Origin: Devosia pacifica
GTDB lineage: Bacteria; Pseudomonadota; Alphaproteobacteria; Rhizobiales; Devosiaceae
DNA length: 64,000 bases
Reading direction: 5' to 3'
NCBI RefSeq assembly: GCF_014652635.1
Contig: NZ_BMZE01000002.1
Coordinates: 291,562-355,561, forward strand
Positions 8,877 to 17,209 of this stretch are shown piece after piece. Made by a program: the position numbers and the translations under genes. The stretch's first letter is position 1; each line of letters starts with the position of its first letter. The notes beneath the pieces were generated by a model. It had not been told where the DNA came from. It searched no databases and was given only the letters and a program-made list of their open reading frames with translations.

Positions 8877-9182
8877 CTAGTTCTGGTCGTCGTCTTCATC
8901 GAAGCCGTTCTCGACCAGTTCGACAAGCGCCTCCAGCGCCTCGCGCGCCTGCTTGCCGCTCGATTGCACCAGGATCACTGAGCCGGTACCAGCGCCCAGC
9001 ATCATCAGGCCCATAATCGAGTTGCCGGCAACGGTCTGGCCATCCTTGACGACACTGATCGTGGCGTCATAGCACTCGGCCATGCGCACGAAACGCGCCG
9101 AGGCGCGCGCATGAAGGCCCTTGCGATTGACTATGGTCACTTGTTGGGCGAGTGCCCGTCCCGAATTGGCGGCAGTCTCCAT
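8877..9182 (-). CDS. ptsH: HPr family phosphocarrier protein
   Basis: Small phosphocarrier of 101 residues. Seen: the active-site motif NRKGLHARAS with His24, and the regulatory serine region GNSIMGLMMLGA with Ser55, the residue class phosphorylated by HprK. HPr proteins in this operon context act in a regulatory PTS, not in sugar import; no EIIB or EIIC gene is nearby. The acidic tail (FDEDDDQN) is longer than in enteric HPr. It follows the EIIA-Man gene by 17 bases, indicating co-transcription. Also called npr or ptsO in related species. Confidence 0.93.
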   Translation of the reverse strand: METAANSGRALAQQVTIVNRKGLHARASARFVRMAECYDATISVVKDGQTVAGNSIMGLMMLGAGTGSVILVQSSGKQAREALEALVELVENGFDEDDDQN

Positions 9183-9199
9183 GGCGATCCTTGCCGGAC

Positions 9200-9601
9200 C
9201 TATCCGGTCCCCAGAATTGAATTGGCCACGTTGATGTATTTGCGCCCTGCCTCTTGGGCAAGGTCGACAGCCTGCTTGATCGGCATTTCAGAGCGGACGC
9301 GCGCCAATTTGACCAGCATCGGCAGATTGACGCCGGCAATCACTTCGACGGGGCGGTTCTGCATCACCGAAATCGCAAGGTTCGAAGGCGTGCCACCGAA
9401 CATGTCGGTAAGGATGACGACGCCATCACCGGTATCGGCATTGTCGACAGCCGCAAGGATGTCGTCGCGGCGCGACTCCATGTTGTCCTCCGGGCCGATC
9501 GCGATCGTTTCGACTTGCTCTTGAGGACCGACGACGTGCTCCAGCGCCGACTTGAACTCGTTCGCGAGCGCTCCGTGCGTTACCAGCACCATACCGATCA
9601 T
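9200..9601 (-). CDS. PTS EIIA component, mannose type (ManX-like)
   Basis: A 133-residue EIIA-Man-fold protein. Seen: the phosphorylated His9 in LVTHGALA, the TDMFGGTPSNLA loop, and the GVNLPMLVKLA segment. An upstream in-frame start would add nine residues; ATG 9601 begins exactly where family members begin (MIGMVLVTHG). Alone in an operon with HprK and HPr, it most likely receives phosphate from HPr as part of a regulatory relay. Between it and hprK lie 127 bases with a CGGTGG/CCACCG inverted repeat (9672-9686) and a TATACT hexamer, so an internal promoter is possible. Confidence 0.92.
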   Translation of the reverse strand: MIGMVLVTHGALANEFKSALEHVVGPQEQVETIAIGPEDNMESRRDDILAAVDNADTGDGVVILTDMFGGTPSNLAISVMQNRPVEVIAGVNLPMLVKLARVRSEMPIKQAVDLAQEAGRKYINVANSILGTG

Positions 9602-9728
9602 GCACAAACCCCACCACACTGCGGACATCGCCCGTCATCGGGGCCGATGCGGCGTAGTATACCTTTACCCCCGGTGGCGTCCACCGAATGCGGGAGAAAC
9701 ACGGGGGGTGCTGTGAAGAACCCGGTTT

Positions 9729-10193
9729 TTAGAGGAGATCGAGGTCCAGACCCCTAACGGCCTCGTCTACCAGAAGAATCTGGTGCTCGAGCGGGATCAG
9801 TCCGGCCCGGGGCACGGGGCAGCGTGCCAGCGCAGCACCGCCGAGATTGGTGCGAAATGACGCAGGCTCCGGCATGCGAATGGTCTCTTCGACGAGATCG
9901 ACGACAAGATGCAATGGGGCATGAGGGCGAAACGGACGCTCAATAATGCCGCGCCCACGCAGCTCGACGCGACCGGCAATCGAGGCCGGAGTATGCATGA
10001 TCAGCTGCCGGCCCTCTTGGGTGAGTGCGATACTGTCGTCAGCGACAAGCATCGCATCGTCACCGCGCAGGCTCCATCGCTCAAGCAGCGCCAATGCCAG
10101 CAGCGACTTGCCGGCGCCCGAAGGCCCGCGCACCAGAACGCCGGCACCGCCGAGCACGATGCCCGTTGCATGAATTGTCTGAAGCGGGTTCAC
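9729..10193 (-). CDS. hprK: HPr kinase/phosphorylase, short alphaproteobacterial form
   Basis: Phosphorylates HPr on the regulatory serine using ATP, and reverses it. Only the catalytic C-terminal domain is present (154 residues against about 310 in Firmicutes), which is normal for alphaproteobacteria. Seen: Walker A GPSGAGKS (residues 23-30), the LVADDSIAL stretch and the HprK signature around IAGRVELRGRGI. Translation starts at GTG 10193, one base after the chvG stop codon, so it is co-translated with the ChvG sensor. The target is presumably the HPr encoded at 8877-9182. Confidence 0.93.
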   Translation of the reverse strand: MNPLQTIHATGIVLGGAGVLVRGPSGAGKSLLALALLERWSLRGDDAMLVADDSIALTQEGRQLIMHTPASIAGRVELRGRGIIERPFRPHAPLHLVVDLVEETIRMPEPASFRTNLGGAALARCPVPRAGLIPLEHQILLVDEAVRGLDLDLL

Positions 10194-10194
10194 G

Positions 10195-12006
10195 CTAATG
10201 CCGTGCCCGCGGAAGAATTACGGTGAACAGCGCGCCAGTGCGGTCCTCTCGGTTTTCCGCACTGATCGTGCCCTTGTGCGCCTCGACGATCTGGCGCGAT
10301 ATCGACAGCCCGAGCCCGGAATGGTCGCCGAAATGCTCGGCCTCCGGGCGGTCGGTATAAAAGCGCTGGAAGATCCGGCTTGTGTCGCCCTGAATGCCGG
10401 GCCCCTCGTCCATGACTGTCAGAACGATATTTTCTGCATCGCTCGACAGTCCGACCTCCACCGTGCCACCGGCAGGCGAGAAGGACACGGCATTGTCGAT
10501 CAGATTGGCGATGACCTGAGCGAGACGGCTGTCATGGCCGTTGACGACGGCCGGCACGCGCGGATTGCGCCGCTTGAAGGTCACGGCAACATCGCGTTCG
10601 CCGGCAATATCCTTCTGGATCGACACCATTGTATCGGCGAGCTGCGAAATATCGACCTTTTCGGCGCTTTCGCGTGCCAGCTCTGCATCGAGCCGGCTGG
10701 CATTGGAAATATCAGAGATCAGCCTGTCGAGGCGGCGCACATCGTGCTGGATAATCGCCGCGAGACGCTCGCGATCCTCTTCGCGCTTGGCACGCGGGAG
10801 GGTTTCGACCGCCGAGCGCAGCGAAGTGAGCGGATTCTTGAGTTCGTGCGCAACATCCGCTGCGAACCGCTCGATGGCTTCGATGCGGTTATAGAGCGCG
10901 GCGGTCATGCGGCTGAGCGCGCGGCTCAAATGGCCGATCTCGTCGGTGCGGTCCGGCATGTCGGGAATTTCGGCGCGGGCATTGCCAGCGGTCTGGACGC
11001 GCTCCGCCGCCTCAGAGAGGCGCCGCATCGGCCCGGCTATGGTGCCGGCAAGCAGCAGCGACAACACGATTTGGACACCTGTTGCGATCAAGGCGATGCG
11101 CAGAATGCTCCAGCGTTCCTGGCTGACGACGGCATCGATTTCGCCCGGTTCGGTCGACAACAGCAACGCACCGACAATGGCGCGCAGGCGCTGGATCGGC
11201 ACTGCCACCGAGACGACAAGCTGGCCCTGATTGTTCACGCGCACGAAATCTGCCGGCGCACCCGACAGCGCCGAGGTCACTTCCGGGTAGCGACGGCCCT
11301 CGTCTGCCGGATAGTCCTGGTAGATGGGGAAATTGTCGCCTGGCATCCAGGAGAGAAAATTGTTCCACCAATCAATGAGAAAGAATGGCTCGTCAGCAGG
11401 CTCGTTGCCCGAAAGCACACGCAAGACCTCTCCGCGAGCATAAATGTTCTCGGAATCTACGATCAGCAATCCTTCCTGATCGTAGATCCGGGCTCTCGTG
11501 CGGGTTGGCGTGATGAGATTGCGCATCAGCGGGGCGACGCGTTCGGGGCTGATCGGAAACTCGAGGCTCGGATCGAAAAAGCTCAGCGGCGAAAAACTAT
11601 TGCCGCTTTGAAGCTCCAGCAGCCTGTCGGGGTTGATGGAGATCACGTCGCTGTCGACGGTCGCCGAGGCGGCGATGGCGGCGGCGATGATTTCCCCCTG
11701 CACGCGCAGCGACTGCACACGCGCATCGATCAGGCCGGCACGCCACTGATTGAGGTAAAGAATACCCACCACCAGCACTGCTAGGCCGGCGAGATTAAGC
11801 ACAATGATGCGGCGCGTCAGACTCGAGAAAATCGTGAAATCGAGAAACCGCCGGATCGTGCCATTGGCGCGGTGAAAGGGCCGCGCCCACATGCGCCAGC
11901 GACGCCGGCCACGCCGTGCAGAACGTGCCGGCTCAAGCGTTGCAGGATCGATCTGCTCGCTCGAGACGGTTTGATCCTGCTTGCTGCCGGCGTCGATGCT
12001 GGCCAC
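10195..12006 (-). CDS. chvG: Sensor histidine kinase ChvG (ExoS/BvrS)
   Basis: Inner-membrane sensor kinase of the ChvG-ChvI system, which responds to acid and envelope stress in rhizobia, Agrobacterium and Brucella. Seen in 603 residues: basic N-terminus, membrane segment about 66-86, periplasmic sensor about 87-300, second membrane segment about 302-324, HAMP, H-box with His387 (AHELKNPLTSLR), and HATPase N box (LIDNAVSFSP), DEGPGI and GLGLSI motifs. It follows chvI by 7 bases and is followed at once by hprK, the usual order in this order of bacteria. Confidence 0.95.
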   Translation of the reverse strand: MASIDAGSKQDQTVSSEQIDPATLEPARSARRGRRRWRMWARPFHRANGTIRRFLDFTIFSSLTRRIIVLNLAGLAVLVVGILYLNQWRAGLIDARVQSLRVQGEIIAAAIAASATVDSDVISINPDRLLELQSGNSFSPLSFFDPSLEFPISPERVAPLMRNLITPTRTRARIYDQEGLLIVDSENIYARGEVLRVLSGNEPADEPFFLIDWWNNFLSWMPGDNFPIYQDYPADEGRRYPEVTSALSGAPADFVRVNNQGQLVVSVAVPIQRLRAIVGALLLSTEPGEIDAVVSQERWSILRIALIATGVQIVLSLLLAGTIAGPMRRLSEAAERVQTAGNARAEIPDMPDRTDEIGHLSRALSRMTAALYNRIEAIERFAADVAHELKNPLTSLRSAVETLPRAKREEDRERLAAIIQHDVRRLDRLISDISNASRLDAELARESAEKVDISQLADTMVSIQKDIAGERDVAVTFKRRNPRVPAVVNGHDSRLAQVIANLIDNAVSFSPAGGTVEVGLSSDAENIVLTVMDEGPGIQGDTSRIFQRFYTDRPEAEHFGDHSGLGLSISRQIVEAHKGTISAENREDRTGALFTVILPRARH

Positions 12007-12013
12007 TTGGCGC

Positions 12014-12727
12014 TTATTGCTCCTTGAACCGGTAGCCGACGCCGTAGAGCGTCTCGATCATCTCGAAATCGTCGTCGACCGCCTTGAACTTCTTGCGCAG
12101 CCGTTTGATGTGGCTGTCAATCGTGCGATCATCGACATAGACCTGATCGTCATAGGCGGCATCCATCAGCGCGTTGCGGGATTTGACGACGCCGGGTCGC
12201 AAGGCAAGCGATTGCAGGATCAGGAATTCGGTGACGGTCAGCGTTACCCGCTGGCCTTTCCAGGTGCAGGTGTGGCGTTCTTCATCCATCACCAGATGGC
12301 CGCGCTCGATCAGTGCCCGGCTCGGCGTCGCCTCGGATCCGGTGCCGCCGGTGCCAGCCTCACGGGCGGCGGAGCGGCGAAGGATCGCCCGAACTCGCTC
12401 GACCAGCAGGCGCTGACTGAACGGCTTGGTGATAAAGTCGTCTGCGCCCATCTTGAGCCCGAACAGCTCATCGATCTCTTCGTCCTTCGATGTGAGGAAG
12501 ATCACCGGCACATCGGATTTCTGGCGCAGGCGCCGCAGCAGTTCCATGCCGTCCATGCGCGGCATCTTGATATCGAGGATGGCCAGGTCCGGCTTGTCGC
12601 TGGTCAGCCCGTCAAGGCCCGACACACCGTCGGTATAGGTGGCCACCTGGTATCCTTCGGCCTCCAGCGTCAGTGACACGGAGGTCAGGATATTGCGGTC
12701 GTCGTCCACCAGCGCAATCTTGGGCAT
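12014..12727 (-). CDS. chvI: OmpR-family response regulator ChvI
   Basis: Cytosolic DNA-binding partner of ChvG, 237 residues. Seen: acidic pocket DDD (residues 8-10), phospho-acceptor Asp52 in [13 protein letters not shown], the TSK switch segment, and a C-terminal winged helix ending GVGYRFKEQ. It heads the minus-strand operon chvI-chvG-hprK-manX-ptsH. The 169-base gap to the upstream GH20 gene should contain the promoter; I cannot pick out a convincing one. The pckA gene often found divergent from chvI is absent here. Confidence 0.95.
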   Translation of the reverse strand: MPKIALVDDDRNILTSVSLTLEAEGYQVATYTDGVSGLDGLTSDKPDLAILDIKMPRMDGMELLRRLRQKSDVPVIFLTSKDEEIDELFGLKMGADDFITKPFSQRLLVERVRAILRRSAAREAGTGGTGSEATPSRALIERGHLVMDEERHTCTWKGQRVTLTVTEFLILQSLALRPGVVKSRNALMDAAYDDQVYVDDRTIDSHIKRLRKKFKAVDDDFEMIETLYGVGYRFKEQ

Positions 12728-12896
12728 TGATCTGCCTTTCTTGGTTCATGGCGCTTCACAGCGTCTGCCGACATGCGTCGACGGCGTGCACCCCGCTTGT
12801 GATCACAAATACGCACTAAATGAGGCAGGGCCAAGGGCACACGCATCGGCGCTAGCGCTATTGCTGGGTCGCGGCGTCAGCCAGAACCGCACTCAC

Positions 12897-14840
12897 TCAC
12901 GAAGACTCACAAGAGCCGAACAACGAAGGCAGCAGGCTGGTTGCACTGGCAAACCGATCCCAATCCTTGAGATCGGCTCGGGTCCAGCCGGTTTCGGCAA
13001 TGGCCGACAGGCGCGGATAGACCAGCCGATCGAATACAGCCCTTTCGGTCATCGGCTCGCACCAGATGCACCCCTGAACGCCCAGGAGCTTGTCGGTATC
13101 GGTTTCATTCCAGCCTTCGAGCGGGTCGAAGCGATAGGTCTTTTCGGGCGAGGACCACCCGGCCCATCCGGCACCGGGTTCCTGCCAGTCAGGCCCGTTG
13201 GCCATATCGAGATAATAGGCCTGGCCCGGCGCGACGACGACGCGATAGCCCTCGCGGGCGAGATCGCGCGCTGCCGCGACTGCACGCCAGCCGACCAGAT
13301 AGCTGTTGGCCTTGTCGATGCCGCCACCGAACGCCGCTTCTTCCCAGGCCCCGGTGATCTTGCCGTGTTCGGTCAGACACTTTTGCACCCGGCGCAAGAA
13401 ATGCGCCTGCAATTCCGCAGCGCCATCACCGCCGATTTCGGCGAGCAGCGCCTGCGCTTTCGGAGAGCTGTGCCAGGCGTCGTGCGGCACTTCGTCGGCG
13501 CCGATGTGGAAATACTGCGAGGGAAACAGATCGATCATCTCGGAAAAGATGGTTTCGATCACATCGTAGCTCGCCTCGACTGCCGGATTGAGGCTGTTAT
13601 TGGGGAACCACTGTATCGACTTGTAGATGCCGTTTTCACCAGGATCCTTGAGCTGCGGCAAGGCTTCTATGAGGGCATAGGAATGCCCCGGCACGTCGAT
13701 TTCGGGGATCGTCTCGATGCCGAGCCCATCGGCGAGGGCGACGAGGCTTCGCACCTCGTCCTTGGTGTAATACCCACCATGCGGCTCCGGCCCGGAGCCA
13801 AGCAGCGGTGGAATTTCGAGGCCGTGACCGCGCCAGGCGGCCCTCGCCGTCAGTTCCGGGAAGGCATCGATTTCGATGCGCCAGCCTTCGTCTTCGCTGA
13901 GGTGCCAATGGAAGCGGTTGAGCTTGCTCCAGGCCATGGTCCGCACGAACTGCGCCACCTCGTCCGGCGCATAGAACCGCCGGGACACATCGAAATGGCA
14001 GCCGCGCCAGTCCATCGCCGGAGAATCCACGATCACGCCGCCTGTCGGAAAGCCGTAGCTCTGGCGATGATGGCGGGCGCCACGGGCGATCTGGCCAAGT
14101 GTTATGAGGCCATAAAGATGCCCGGTACGGGTGGTTGCGCGAATTTCGACGCTGTCGGGCCCGAACCGCAATTCGTAGGCTTCATGCGCATATCCGGCAG
14201 CGGTGCGGCACATTACCGGGTAGCCGCCGGCGTGTTGCCCGCGAACGAGACCTTCGCCCGGGAACAGCTTTGCGGTGAGGTCCTCAAACACGTTGAGCGC
14301 GTCGCTGCCGGCCATGTCGGTGGTCGAGACCGCGAACCCATCAGGCGCAGTACGATAGCCGGTGGCGCGCATATCATTGGGCCAGGGCACGATGGAATAA
14401 GGCGCAGGGGCCGGCACGGGCACGCCGAACCGGGTGACGCCGGAGCGGTTCGGGACCGACACGATGGAATTGCGTGTCGGGGTGGTGCGCGCCAGGACCG
14501 CCTGCCCGTCGCGGATGACCATTGCCGTCACCACCCCGTCGGTCCAGTGCCGGAAGGGGAAGTTGAACTTCGTCAGTGTCACAGACCAGCTTTCGCCGGG
14601 CGCCAACTCCAGGCCTTTTGGAGGCGCAATTTCAGCGTAGGTCGATAACAGTTTGACGAAACTGGCGTTTTCGATCTCACAGCCATCAAAAACGCAGGCC
14701 GGACCGGACACGCCGAGCCGGAACTGCGACAGCACCGTATCGGAGTGATTGGTGAGGGTGATTGTGTAGAAATTGCCCTCGAGGCTGTCGCTGGGGCTCC
14801 ACAGACTTTCAACGTGGTAGTCGGGCACGGTGTTCGGCAT
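12897..14840 (-). CDS. GH20 beta-N-acetylhexosaminidase
   Basis: Family 20 glycoside hydrolase, 647 residues, that removes terminal N-acetylglucosamine or N-acetylgalactosamine by substrate-assisted catalysis. Seen: an N-terminal beta-rich domain (about 1-150), a GH20b-like region, then the TIM barrel from about 275 (MDWRGCHFDVSRRF). The catalytic pair Asp449-Glu450 sits in FHIGADE, and HWHLSEDEGWRIEI is present. No signal peptide is visible, so the enzyme seems cytosolic and may act on imported chito-oligosaccharides. GGGAGACC precedes ATG 14840. Neighbours give no pathway context. Confidence 0.92.
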   Translation of the reverse strand: MPNTVPDYHVESLWSPSDSLEGNFYTITLTNHSDTVLSQFRLGVSGPACVFDGCEIENASFVKLLSTYAEIAPPKGLELAPGESWSVTLTKFNFPFRHWTDGVVTAMVIRDGQAVLARTTPTRNSIVSVPNRSGVTRFGVPVPAPAPYSIVPWPNDMRATGYRTAPDGFAVSTTDMAGSDALNVFEDLTAKLFPGEGLVRGQHAGGYPVMCRTAAGYAHEAYELRFGPDSVEIRATTRTGHLYGLITLGQIARGARHHRQSYGFPTGGVIVDSPAMDWRGCHFDVSRRFYAPDEVAQFVRTMAWSKLNRFHWHLSEDEGWRIEIDAFPELTARAAWRGHGLEIPPLLGSGPEPHGGYYTKDEVRSLVALADGLGIETIPEIDVPGHSYALIEALPQLKDPGENGIYKSIQWFPNNSLNPAVEASYDVIETIFSEMIDLFPSQYFHIGADEVPHDAWHSSPKAQALLAEIGGDGAAELQAHFLRRVQKCLTEHGKITGAWEEAAFGGGIDKANSYLVGWRAVAAARDLAREGYRVVVAPGQAYYLDMANGPDWQEPGAGWAGWSSPEKTYRFDPLEGWNETDTDKLLGVQGCIWCEPMTERAVFDRLVYPRLSAIAETGWTRADLKDWDRFASATSLLPSLFGSCESS

Positions 14841-14965
14841 TCGGGTCTCCCATGATGCCGGCTGGCTTAAACTCTGAGAGGGCGCGTCTCAATCCCGTTT
14901 GTTCGGTTTGTCGGCGCCCGGCCGGCACTTCCTAGAGTAGGCGGACCAGCATTGAGGAGTTCACG

Positions 14966-16009
14966 ATGGACAGCACCTACCGGCTCGACCTGCCGATCCT
15001 TGCCGCGCAGCAGGCGCAAAAGCACATCACCCACAACGAAGCGCTGCTGCGGCTCGATGCCCTGGTTCAGCCCGTTGTGCGCGATCGCGACCGGACAACC
15101 CCGCCGGCGGCCCCGGTGCTCGGCGATGCCCATATCGTCGGCGATAGTGCCAGCGGTGGCTGGGCAGGGCATGATCGCGAAATCGCCATGTGGCAGGCCG
15201 GCGCATGGGCGTTTCTCGATCCGGCTGAGGGCTGGCAGGCATATTGCGCTACCAGCCAGCAGTGGCTGGTGTTTCAGGATGGTGACTGGGTGGTGCTGGC
15301 CGGCAACGGGCCGGCAGGCGTGCCGCAGATCGGCATCAACGCCGCATCTGACGCGACGAACCGACTGAGTATTGCGGCCGAGGCAAGCCTTTTCAGCCAT
15401 GATGGCGCCGGACACCAGCTCAAGCTCAACAAGGCCGATGCCAGCGAGACCGCATCGCTGTTGTATCAATCGGACTTTGTCGGCCACGCCGAAATGGGGC
15501 TTGCCGGGGATACCGACTGGCAGCTGAAGGTTTCAAGCGATGGCGCGAGCTGGGTCGAGGCTTTGCGGGTTGCGGCGGCAAGCGGCGCTATCACGATCGC
15601 CGCGGACCTTGCGCCGGCCAGTGACGATAGCGCTTCGCTTGGACATAGCGGCGCACGCTGGCACGAGATCTGGGCGGCGACCGGCACCATCCAGACCTCT
15701 GATAAACGGGCCAAGTGTGATATCGCCGACAGCGAGCTCGGGCTGTCTTTCATTCTTGGGCTGCGCCCGGTCAGCTATCGCATCGTTGCAGATGGACCGC
15801 GTCATCACGGACTGATTGCGCAGGAGGTCGGCGCCCTGCTCGAGCGCATGGGCGTCGGTGATTTTGCGGGACACGTGAAGCCCGCCGCCAAGGATGCAAA
15901 CGGGCATGAAGGGCTGCGCTACGAGAGCTTTATCGCGCCCCTCATCAGTGCCATACAAACCCTCAATACGCGTATCGCCACGCTGGAATCGGAGCGCAAA
16001 CCCCTCTAG
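14966..16009 (+). CDS. DUF2793 protein with C-terminal S74-type chaperone domain
   Basis: 347 residues. The N-terminal half (about 1-120) matches DUF2793, a domain of phage and gene-transfer-agent tail proteins (LDLPILAAQQAQKHITHNEALLRLD; DGDWVVL). The C-terminus from about 244 matches the peptidase S74 intramolecular chaperone of tail spikes: TSDKRAKCDI with Ser245 then Lys residues, LGLRPVSYRI, HHGLIAQEV and a final coiled-coil-like helix. In S74 proteins this domain trimerises the fibre and cuts itself off. No other phage gene is nearby, so it is an orphan. GAGGAG lies before ATG 14966. The function here is unknown; a surface or GTA-linked fibre is a guess. Confidence 0.85.
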   Translation: MDSTYRLDLPILAAQQAQKHITHNEALLRLDALVQPVVRDRDRTTPPAAPVLGDAHIVGDSASGGWAGHDREIAMWQAGAWAFLDPAEGWQAYCATSQQWLVFQDGDWVVLAGNGPAGVPQIGINAASDATNRLSIAAEASLFSHDGAGHQLKLNKADASETASLLYQSDFVGHAEMGLAGDTDWQLKVSSDGASWVEALRVAAASGAITIAADLAPASDDSASLGHSGARWHEIWAATGTIQTSDKRAKCDIADSELGLSFILGLRPVSYRIVADGPRHHGLIAQEVGALLERMGVGDFAGHVKPAAKDANGHEGLRYESFIAPLISAIQTLNTRIATLESERKPL

Positions 16010-16018
16010 ACTATGGGG

Positions 16019-16034
16019 TGAGGTACGTACATCA
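16019..16034 (+). promoter_or_regulatory. Operator-like palindrome upstream of the Gfo/Idh gene
   Basis: TGAGGTACGTACATCA, one base away from the perfect palindrome TGAGGTACGTACCTCA found at the xylB start (35689-35704). It ends 17 bases before ATG 16052. The central CG and symmetric arms are typical of LacI-family operators. Recurrence of 15 of 16 bases in front of two sugar-related genes is the main evidence. Confidence 0.6.
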
Positions 16035-16051
16035 ATTTGGAGGAGACCACG

Positions 16052-17152
16052 ATGGACGCGAGCCAAACTCTCGGCATCGGCATAATCGGCACCGGCAATA
16101 TTTCGTCGGCCTACCTGAAAGCGATTCTCGGGCGCGATGGCCTGCCGGGCTTTCCGGTTCTCGACATCAAGGCCCTCGCCGACATGCGCCCGGAAGCAGC
16201 TTCGGCCCGTGCCGAGGAATTCGGGCTGGCTTCGAAAAGCGTCGAGGACCTGCTCGCCGACCCCGAGATTTCGCTGGTCATCAATCTGACGATCCCGCGC
16301 GCGCATGTCGAAGTCGGCAAGCGGGTGCTGGCAGCGGGCAAGCATGTCTACTCGGAAAAGCCGCTTGGCATCAGTTTCAGCGAAGGCCAGGACCTCTTGA
16401 AGACTGCCAATGAGGCGGGTCTTCGGATCGGCTCCGCGCCGGACACCTTTCTCGGTGGTTCGCACCAGCAGGCGCGCGCGGTCGTTGAATCCGGCGCGCT
16501 CGGACAGATCGTTGGCGGCACCGCCTACATGATGGCGCCGGGGCACGAGAGCTGGCACCCGGATCCGGCATTCTACTACGACATTGGCGGCGGTCCGATG
16601 TTCGATATGGGGCCATACTACCTAACGGATCTGGTCAATCTGCTGGGGCCAGCCACGAAAGTTATGGCAATGAGCTCGATGAGCCGCTCGGAGCGCGTCA
16701 TCACCAGCGAACCGAAGCGTGGCCAGGTTATGCCGGTAAAGGTCCTCACCCACGTAACCGGATCGCTTGGGTTCGCAAGCGGCGCCATCGTCCAGATCGC
16801 AATGAGCTTCGATGTTGCCGGGCACCGGCACAACCCGATCGAGATTTATGGCACCGAAGCTTCGCTGTCTGTGCCGGACCCCAATCATTTCGGCGGCGAT
16901 GTCGAGGTGAAAAAGATCGGGCGCGAAGAGAGCTGGACGTCGGTTGCCGTCGAAAAGGACTACGCCCAGGGCAATTATCGCTCTCTGGGTGTTGCCGACA
17001 TGGCGTCGGCGATCATCGAGAACCGGCCACACCGCGCCAATGGCGATCTGGCTCTGCATGTTCTCGAAATCATGGAAGCGTTCGATATCTCGGCGCGCGA
17101 AGAGCGCGTCGTATCGCTGACCAGCACTGTCGAGCGGCCAGCGGCGCTCTAG
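16052..17152 (+). CDS. Gfo/Idh/MocA family oxidoreductase
   Basis: NAD(P)-dependent sugar or polyol dehydrogenase, 366 residues. Seen: Rossmann motif GIGIIGTGNISSAY (about 7-20), the EKPLGIS motif with its catalytic-type lysine (about 107), and a C-terminal alpha/beta domain with DIGGGPMFDMGPYYLTDLVNLLG. GGAGGAG gives ATG 16052 as start. The substrate cannot be told from sequence. The operator-like site shared with xylB suggests it acts on a sugar or sugar acid controlled by the same regulator. A bidirectional terminator follows. Confidence 0.9.
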   Translation: MDASQTLGIGIIGTGNISSAYLKAILGRDGLPGFPVLDIKALADMRPEAASARAEEFGLASKSVEDLLADPEISLVINLTIPRAHVEVGKRVLAAGKHVYSEKPLGISFSEGQDLLKTANEAGLRIGSAPDTFLGGSHQQARAVVESGALGQIVGGTAYMMAPGHESWHPDPAFYYDIGGGPMFDMGPYYLTDLVNLLGPATKVMAMSSMSRSERVITSEPKRGQVMPVKVLTHVTGSLGFASGAIVQIAMSFDVAGHRHNPIEIYGTEASLSVPDPNHFGGDVEVKKIGREESWTSVAVEKDYAQGNYRSLGVADMASAIIENRPHRANGDLALHVLEIMEAFDISAREERVVSLTSTVERPAAL

Positions 17153-17166
17153 TTCGCAACAAGGAA

Positions 17167-17202
17167 AAAAAGCCCCGGGCGGTCATCAGCCCGGGGCTTT
17201 TT
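17167..17202. terminator. Bidirectional terminator between the Gfo/Idh gene and pheT
   Basis: Perfect 14-bp inverted repeat: AAAAAGCCCCGGGC (17167-17180) and GCCCGGGGCTTTTT (17189-17202), loop GGTCATCA. The flanking A and T runs make it work in both directions between the two convergent genes, whose stops are at 17152 and 17210. Confidence 0.93.
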
Positions 17203-17209
17203 CGTTTGA

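Noticed and set aside
10198..11784. Long open frame opposite chvG
   Set aside because: Shadow of chvG; composition is Arg/Asp/Gly/His-rich with no domain.
12639..14648. 669-codon frame opposite the GH20 gene
   Set aside because: Antisense to catalytic GH20 motifs and without recognisable features.
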